Shown: one piece after another, positions 57,367 to 64,000 of the stretch
Layout of the letters: every line of letters starts with the position of its first letter
Position numbering within the stretch: the first letter of the stretch is position 1
Origin: Gymnopilus junonius
Taxonomy: Eukaryota > Basidiomycota > Agaricomycetes > Agaricales > Galerinaceae
Assembly: GCA_015501075.1 (NCBI GenBank)
Contig: JADNYJ010000152.1
Location: 33,275 to 97,274, forward strand
DNA: 64,000 nt
Direction: 5' to 3'
Position numbers and translations under genes: made by a program
The notes under the pieces: model-generated
What the model was told of the DNA's origin: nothing
What the model saw: only the letters and a program-made list of their open reading frames with translations
Databases searched by the model: none

Positions 57367-57932
57367 TGCAAGACAAATTCCCTGCAAACCTTCTTGATTT
57401 CGTCAATGAGAATGATGGAGTAGGATATGTGGCACATGTACTCAGTCAGTTAACCTCCAGCTCATAGCAAACGTAACCTGGGGGAGCACTGGTGAGTCGC
57501 GAGATTGAGTGCTTCTCAGAATACTCAGAGGCATTGATATGCATCATGCTATTGTTGTCATCAAAGAGCAGCATTGGCAACTAAGTAAAAATATGATCAG
57601 TACATTAACAGAGATAAGACAAGTGAAGAAACATATGATTTGCCAAACCACTCCTTGATAATCTGACAGCATTGGCAATGGCCTTGGCTGCATCCGGCTG
57701 CCCAACCACTTGCACCGAGAGGGTCTTCCATCTTCAACAACTTCTCCGCCAGGAGACAGGAATACCAATTACCTCCCAACAATCTCAGCGATGCTTTCTG
57801 CATTGGCGGCATCCATGCCCGCACTGGCCTTGGCATCTTCAATGGCTTTTTCAGCTTCCAATTTTGCAAGCTTGTTTTGGAGATCAGGAAGAGTGTAGTA
57901 AGAAAGGTTAGAAGCGGTGGCAAAGTCACATC
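57367..57932 (-). pseudogene. HSP78: HSP78/ClpB chaperone gene fragment
   Basis: Minus-strand text matches the second ATPase part of mitochondrial ClpB/Hsp78: [106 protein letters not shown] and REFV. Frames change several times and the P-loop (Walker A) segment is not visible. The fragment starts right after an intron acceptor (TTTCCTGTAG) at about 57933, so introns are retained and the copy was taken from DNA, not from mRNA. It ends inside the codon run after REFV and joins HSP60 text directly. Confidence 0.85.
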
Positions 57933-59059
57933 TACAGGAAATAGTCAGCTGTAATCCTTGATCCTGCAAATCAATATGCACTGTCGCTGCTTGTGCAAGA
58001 GGAATTCATAACATGGGATGCATGCCACTGTAGAAGTAAAGGGCAAGTCCCTTAGGCTGGTGGGAGAGAGCAACAGGAGATGACATGAAGAAGGGTGGTT
58101 GCATTAGATCTATTGGAAGGAAGGAGGATAATTGATGGCTTAGTCATACTCCCTCTGGAAGAAGCTTTTGTCAGCATCCACTATCTTATCTATTTGCTAA
58201 AAATCAAAGTAGTCCGCCTCTTCACACCTTGGATGCGTGCCCTTCTTCCACAGCTCCTGGTTATGCTCAATGATTTTGTTAGATAGCATTTCTCACAGGA
58301 GTACAGGTGCACCTAGTCAGAATCATGATCGTACAAGTCAACAAAGGAGGTCAAATATCCTTTCTGTAGTGTTGTCCCTTAAACAACAGTATTCCCCGAA
58401 ACCTCTTTGTTACGATGGTCTGTAGGTATAGCAATCACCTTTGGCAAGTTTCTGAGAAGACCATCTAAATGAATATGCGAATGCAAATTCATGGGTACTT
58501 CACGAAGCTTGTGAAGGGTGATAAAGTCGCGCCCAAGCTTGTGAAGCCTGGGAGGGGACCTCCAATACTTCAGAAGCAGCCTTGATGGGACCCTGTTATT
58601 CAGAATGCAATGACCAGTGCGATGACATCAAAGATGTAAGGCCAATGTCAAGTGTTGAGTGGCACTGATAGCTGTGATGGAGACAAATTGAGAGGCTTGA
58701 AGGACCATCTGTGGGATGGTCGAAGAGTTATGAAAAAGGCAAGGTCACCTTTCAATCTGAAATGATCATCACGCGATGAATGACTGAAGAGGACATTGGA
58801 ACTTACCATATGTCTCCAAGCAATCTTCCTCCTCACATCCTGTGATGGTTAGCACCTCTGGGCCATCCAGGACACTGTGGACTTGTCCTTGAAGTGGGAG
58901 GGCAGGTCATGGTCACAAGTTGAAGGTAGATCCGTGAAGACAAGGTCTCAAACAAAAGTGAGCATTTCAGAGTATATAAACACCACTTACTTTGACTGAC
59001 AACCCTATCGTCTCCAACAAATTCAGCACATTCTTGGCCCAGCTCTTGCCTCATTGGAG
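57933..59059. other. undefined segment between HSP78 and SPT6 fragments
   Basis: Short minus-strand pieces such as IDKIVDADKSFFQREYD and VHSVLDGPEVLTITG look like further gene debris, but I cannot name the source. No complete gene. Confidence 0.4.
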
Positions 59060-60990
59060 TTGTGTTAGCCTTTGCCCCATGAAATGGCAAGTACTGACAT
59101 CGCTGATTCTCCATATTTAAGTTCACGCATTAGATAGGGAGCCACATCAACTCGCTGGTGGCTGTGAGTAAATATCAGAGGCATAAACTATCAAGGGATC
59201 TCACCTGTTGCAACTGTACACTACATTGGAAAGCAAGGAAATCTTCCACCTCTTCCCAGATGTATTCACGAGTCCACTTTACCGCGGCTGGAATTAAATG
59301 CTGATCTATCACCTCTTGAATGACAAGGGAGCACTCCACATTCCATGTCTTCACAGGATCACTGAAACTGTCTGAAGAGATTGCATCTAGCAACCATTGT
59401 TCAAAGGCTGACTTAACTTCGGGTGCCATGGAAATATCGACAGTCACCAAATGTTCAGTTTTAGTGGCCAAAATATGCAGGAATTGAGCAGAATCGAGCA
59501 TGTTAGCAATGGGTTTCTGTAGTAAGTACTTAAAATTCTGCATTCAAATGATCAGAAACCAAGTCCCAAGGGATATGTTACAGGGGCTTACAAAGTATGA
59601 ATGGTTTTTGTCGACTTTTGTAATACCATGCCCGGTAGGCTCGACCATCACTCGAGCATCTTCCTTGAAATTTTTATGAATATGATTGTGAAGAAGGGGG
59701 TCTTTGCTGAGTTCCGTGGATAAAATCAGATGAGCTTTTCACAGCAGTTCTTCTGGTGCTTGAGCTTTTGCAGGATCAACATCTGCAAACTGCTCTGCAC
59801 ATGCAACTGGATTTAAATCTTCATCATCGACAAAGTGGACATGATGAGAAGCAAGGAAATTCAAAACAACTTGATGTGGCTGGATACCAAATTTCTAATG
59901 TATTTCAGTCAACTTCACGTGGACTTATTTCATTTACAATACTCACCTCAGCCAATTTTGAGATGATACTCTTCTTTGTAACCTCATAGGCAAAGATATG
60001 ACTGGGCGTTTTGCACCTTTCCATGGCCTGATCAGGTTCATCATCATCGTGGAAGTGGAATTCGGGCAGTGAATCCTGTTTCTCGTCCTTGTATTTCATC
60101 GATAACCACTCTGTGGCATCCGCTACAAGTTCTACACTGTCGATCTGAGGCTGTATTTCTTCCTCGTAGTATTCATCCTTGACTTGCAGCCTCTCATATG
60201 ACAGTGAAAGAGCTCGACGGCATTCCAAAAGGGATCTATACTTCTGCCCCCATGAACAGATTCGCCAGAGTTCATCAAGCTCTAGCAGTTCAAAACGAGA
60301 CTTGATATCATTGATGTCAAAATGATAGATATAGTCATGCTTATGAGCCAAAATATATGGAACTTCATATTCCTCAACAAATAGCTAATGAAGGGTGAAA
60401 GTCACTGCTAAGACAAGGGCACCTTTGAGGTGCTGGAATTTTCTGTCAGGAGTAAAAAACTCCTTAGTTTTTTGAGGAGAAAGCCAGGTAGTGACCCACA
60501 TTGCTGCACCTCCTAGATCTCCTTCAGTCAGTTGGGTGTGAGATGATAAAGTCGATGATGGCAACAATGAAGAAGTAGCTAGCTGCATTCACCCAGGGAT
60601 ATCTTGAGTGCAAATGAGATCATTGTCATCTGTTAGCATATGCTTTCAGATTTCCAAAGGTTCGAACACCTGTCATTTCCAAGTTAGCAACATTTTGAAG
60701 GTAAAAAATCCAGCTTCCTCACATCCTGATACTTCATTTCCAGTTTGAACTGTTCATCCTCTACCTCTCCTTCCTCATCCCCAACCAATGGCCAGTCGTA
60801 TTCATGACCATCTCCAAAAACATCATGGATCTCATCCCATGCACTGTAAAGGTATATATGAATGAAGAAAGTAGAAGTGATACAAAGCATACTTGGCATC
60901 AATTCCAGCCAATTCTGGATGAACCCATACCCTTTTATGGTGGATCTGTTCTTGCCTTTTTTCCTGCCTTCTAGCTTATATGCACTGTCA
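59060..60990 (-). pseudogene. SPT6: SPT6 transcription elongation factor gene fragment
   Basis: Minus-strand exons in the right order match the N-terminal half of Spt6, a histone chaperone that travels with RNA polymerase II. Landmarks: AWDEIHDVFGDGHEYDWPLV, an intron with GT and AG after YQD, VFEPLEI-stop-KHMLTDDNDLI, AAMWVTTWLSPQKTKEFF, LFVEEYEVPYILAHKHDY, FDINDI, RALSLSYERLQVKDEYYEEE, VVLNFLASHHVHFVDDEDLN, EELL-stop-KAHLILSTEL, NFKEDARVMVEPT, KYLLQKPIANMLDSAQFLHI, EHLVTVDISMAPEVKSAFE and VDVAPYLMRELKYG. Most differences from a normal Spt6 replace Arg with Trp, Cys, Gln, His or stop, the footprint of CpG mutation. Introns are kept. The C-terminal domains are missing. Confidence 0.9.
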
Positions 60991-61544
60991 ATGAAAAAGA
61001 AATAACTCACTTATTGACTGTCAATCTTATCATTCAGCTTTATCCCCCAGTGCATCTTCAGTCACCATGGTCATTGGGAAAGGAAGCACCAGCATAGATG
61101 GGAAGGGGCTCCCTGGGTTGGTCTACACATCTGTGGGTTCGATCTCAGTGAATAGAGGTGGAAAAAATTGTGTCCTAGGAGTCTTTTGGCTGCGACTTCT
61201 TCGAATTCACGACAGCTCATCTACAGCTGGTATTGCATTCCTAGAGCAATCTAGGGTGAATGAAGGCAATTAAGGCAGCAGGTGATGGATGACGACAATG
61301 AACAGCTGCCCGATGGAAAGGGCGTGATGTGGATCTGAAGAGACAAAGGTCTAATGGATGCACCGCCACCACCGTTGTAACACCCGAAGCTATTAATAAC
61401 CTGTGTATGAGAAATCGGAATTTTCACAAATTTGCGCTTCCCAGGTTTATGGGTACAGATAAGCTGGCTTGACATTCTGAAGTCCTTCCAACTAAAACAT
61501 TGAGTTATTTTATTTACATAGATATGCAAAGAAGTCATGCCCGT
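60991..61544. other. segment between SPT6 fragment and Plavaka transposase
   Basis: A minus-strand open frame at 61251-61538 with PGKRKFVKIPISHTQVINSF has no recognised match. No gene is supported. Confidence 0.4.
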
Positions 61545-64000
61545 CTACCAAATCATCTGATAGCTATATTTAGTGAGCCAATTATTGATATAAAATGTGT
61601 TCGAAAGATCTAACACATTTTCCGAATTCCATTCTCTTGGGACATTGTCCTTGGGAAACACAGGAAATAGCATACAACTTTGATGAATGTGTCCCAAGGG
61701 AATGATTGCCCCTGGCATTCTTGTTTGTTGTGAATTCCACTGCCGCTTGATGCAGTACATCATTCCATGTCTCTCTTCAGCTGCACGAGCAAGGGAAGAA
61801 TACCATTCGACATAAGCTAATGGCCCCTGAGGCCAGTTAGATGGAAGGTCTCTAGGTCCAAGAACAGTATCAAGTTTCTTAGGCAGGGTAAATATGACTT
61901 TAATCTGCCCAACTCTTGTGCCTGAATAGTAAGCAATAATAAATCAAGCTTAGAAAGATTCGAGTGTTTTTCTGCAAGACATACCTTCCAGTCCTGTGGA
62001 CTCAGCACTTTCTTTGATAGGAACAATGACCATGTTGAAACATCCATGAGGGTGCTTTGCAGATTTTGATACTGCCTTTACAATATCTTTTTCCTCTTCA
62101 TCGTCATCTATAGCTTCAGGATGAAATCGAAACATGTTGTAGACATCAACCTTCATGAAAGAAAGGGGTATTTGATCAAGATGCCTCTGTCCTACTGGTT
62201 TATCCATGAAGCGATTCAGGTACTGTTTGAGGTAATATTCAAAATCAGGTGCATCATGCTTTTCATGAATAGTAGCAATGGATCGACCTAGAAAATTAGG
62301 CTGTTTAGCAAGGGTAATTGGCAGAGCTTCCCTTTGAGTGCCACCCTCATTTGTGACTTCAGTACCTGAGGTCAGAATTTCTTTCTGATAAGCTTCAAAT
62401 CCAGCTATTTTCTCCTGCCTGGAAAGCCAACATATCATTTGAGGAAATTCATCTCGGTGATTAGAGGCTCTCCACCCTAGTTTTGCAAAATCGATGTGGA
62501 GTCGCTCAAAAGTTTCAGTATTATAGTTGTCCGTGGTGCCAAAAAGCTTGATGGATTCAATGTAGTGGGTAAGAGAGTGAAATTTAGGGATGTTAAAATC
62601 CTCCCTGATGCCAGTTTGTCTAAAATAATCCTTATGTGTATGAAAACGATCCAAGGTGCCTTGAAGATATCCCAAAGTTTCCATGTTATGGGTCTTGTAT
62701 TGGGCAATGTATATGAAATCCAGTAAAGCAGTTATTGCAGCAATACCCATGGTAGGAATTGCTCCAATTAGACATCCTAGAAGTATCTTCACCATATTTT
62801 TTCTTTCTGGACCAGAGATCTGGGACAATGCAGATAGACCATTTTTGAATTGACGCAGTCTGAGTCCATGGGGAAGACAGCATATATGCTCATCGAGTTG
62901 CTCTGGAGTAAGGATGGATTGACACCATGCGATCAAATGCTTCAATATTCCTTGATATAGCTGGTGTAAGACATCTGGAGTAATCACTCTGTTAATATCA
63001 CACAGAGGAAAACCAGTCCAGAAAGGCTTTGGAACTCCCCCAGCAACCTCTTGAGACATGCAATGGTCATAAAATGCATGTGAGTTCTGACCTGCAATGG
63101 ATTGAGCCTCCTTGAAAATGTCTTCTGTCCATTTCTGTGAGCGGGGATCTTTTGGCTGAGGGTCTTGTAATTCGGTCACTTTAGCTTTGCATTTTACACA
63201 AGTCCCATACTTCAAACACATCACAAGACACTGCTCAGGGTAGTCCACAACATAGCATGAAAGGATCGGGAATACCAGGTGTACAGCACCATCTGCGCTC
63301 ACCATTTCCACCCTGGTATTCCCAGCCATGATCAAGGGCTCCAGAATGATCTGCATGGACTCATGGAACAGCCGTTGCACCTTTGAACGACGTGCACATT
63401 CTGTCAGGTCCTTTCGGTCAATTTTATTGATAGACAGATATCCGATGAGAATGCAAGCTTTCTTGGAAGGCTTGTGGCAGATAGCCTTTGGTATGTTTCC
63501 AATTGTGAGATATATGGGGTAAGCCGATTTGCTTCCAGAGAATTGTGTTAGCTGAGTCTTGTCAGTAGCAATGATGACTGGAGCCATTGTAGCACCCAAA
63601 GGGAGTTTAGACTGAAATTTAATCAGTAAGGAGAGAGGAAGAGGACATTATACAACACATACCTGGCATACATGCCACCATTTCGAGGTCCACATTTCAG
63701 AGAATATGCAGTTTTTCTTCTCCTTATCAGAGTACATCTTTGCAGGTCTGAATACCATTGTGGGTGAAAGCTCGGGATCCTTCCAAAGGCTTTTAATTGC
63801 CTCAATAGGGTCTCTGAACCTGATGGTATACTTCTCCCCTGGTTGATCCTTGAAAGACAAAAGCTTTGTCTTCCAAGTGCCTGCCTTTTCTGGCATAGAA
63901 TCAACTTTTTGATGGAGTGCTCGTATATTGTGGTACGACAAGCCAAGACATTCTACCACCTACAGGACATTAGCATTTGCATCCTATATGTATTCCGAAA
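61545..64000 (-). mobile_element. Plavaka-type (CACTA-like) transposase, 5' end beyond window, apparently intact
   Basis: Three exons read cleanly on the minus strand. The first (to about 63660) has TWKTKLLSFKDQPGEKYTIR, FRDPIEAIKSLW and TSKWWHVCQ. The second (61975-63615) has APVIIATDKTQLTQFSGSKS, AYPIYLTIGNIPKAI, a CxxC pair in KYGTCVKCKA, ITPDVLHQLYQGILKHLIAW, LPHGLRLRQFKNGLSALSQI and FHSLTHYIESIKLFGTTDNY. The last has STGLEGTRVGQIKVIFTLPK and PGAIIPLGHIHQSCMLFPVF, ending NNWLTKYSYQMIW then stop. These blocks are the hallmarks of basidiomycete Plavaka transposases, a CACTA-like (CMC) group. No internal stop is seen, so the copy may be recent or still coding. The start codon and terminal repeats lie beyond the window or were not found. 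Confidence 0.9.

Noticed and set aside
1..64000. search for CRISPR arrays, rRNA, bacterial-type operons or phage genes
   Set aside because: No regularly spaced repeats, no rRNA core sequence, and all genes are intron-rich and eukaryotic.

Overview
This window comes from a filamentous basidiomycete, almost certainly an agaricomycete (mushroom-forming) fungus. Nearly every real gene is broken by many 50-60 nt introns, mostly GT-AG, genes lie close together on both strands, and several families are typical of Agaricomycetes: DUF6534 membrane proteins, FunK1 kinases, Plavaka-type transposases and a tandem pair of sedolisin (S53) peptidases. No CRISPR array, bacterial operon or rRNA gene is visible. 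Gene models below were built by hand from splice sites and reading frame; internal exon edges are inferred.

Region 1-48.3 kb is gene-dense. In order: a 3'-truncated Rad60/SUMO-like-domain candidate (-), a doubtful small membrane ORF (-), a GCFC/PAXBP1-type splicing factor (+) whose frame is interrupted five times, an aquaglyceroporin (+), a CDC25/rhodanese-like phosphatase (+), COX20 (-), a broken unrecognised ORF (-), the scavenger decapping enzyme DCPS (-), a basidiomycete nuclear protein (+), a FunK1 kinase pseudogene (+), FEN1 (+), two tandem pectin methylesterases (-), a DUF6534 protein (+), a membrane-anchored GH35 beta-galactosidase (+), a COG2907-like FAD protein (-), a DCAF4-like WD40 protein (+), a decayed second DUF6534 gene (+), an unknown small gene (-), TRP4 for tryptophan synthesis (-), and two tandem S53 peptidases (-). 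Housekeeping functions (DNA repair, RNA decay, splicing, cytochrome oxidase assembly, tryptophan synthesis) are mixed with secreted or surface hydrolases for pectin, galactosides and protein, as expected of a plant-debris or plant-associated fungus.

Region 48.3-64 kb is an accessory, transposon-dominated block. It holds relics of two different hAT transposases, a tRNA-derived SINE-like sequence, a 4 kb stretch of low-complexity DNA with strong hairpins, a 99-bp tandem repeat, and a row of same-strand fragments of three unrelated host genes: SPT6 (about 59.1-61.0 kb), HSP78/ClpB (57.4-57.9 kb) and HSP60 (56.8-57.4 kb). These keep introns, abut each other, and are decayed mainly by CpG-to-TpG changes (Arg to Trp/Cys/Gln/His/stop). 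Directly upstream on the same strand lies an apparently intact Plavaka-type (CACTA-like) transposase running off the window end. The most interesting reading is a transposon that captured and shuffled host gene segments, followed by methylation-type mutation of the passengers.

A second theme is single-base deletions in short homopolymers. They break the frame of the GCFC gene (five), the GH35 gene (two) and one pectin methylesterase (one), while most neighbouring genes read cleanly. This could be consensus sequencing error or real decay, and it matters for anyone using these models.
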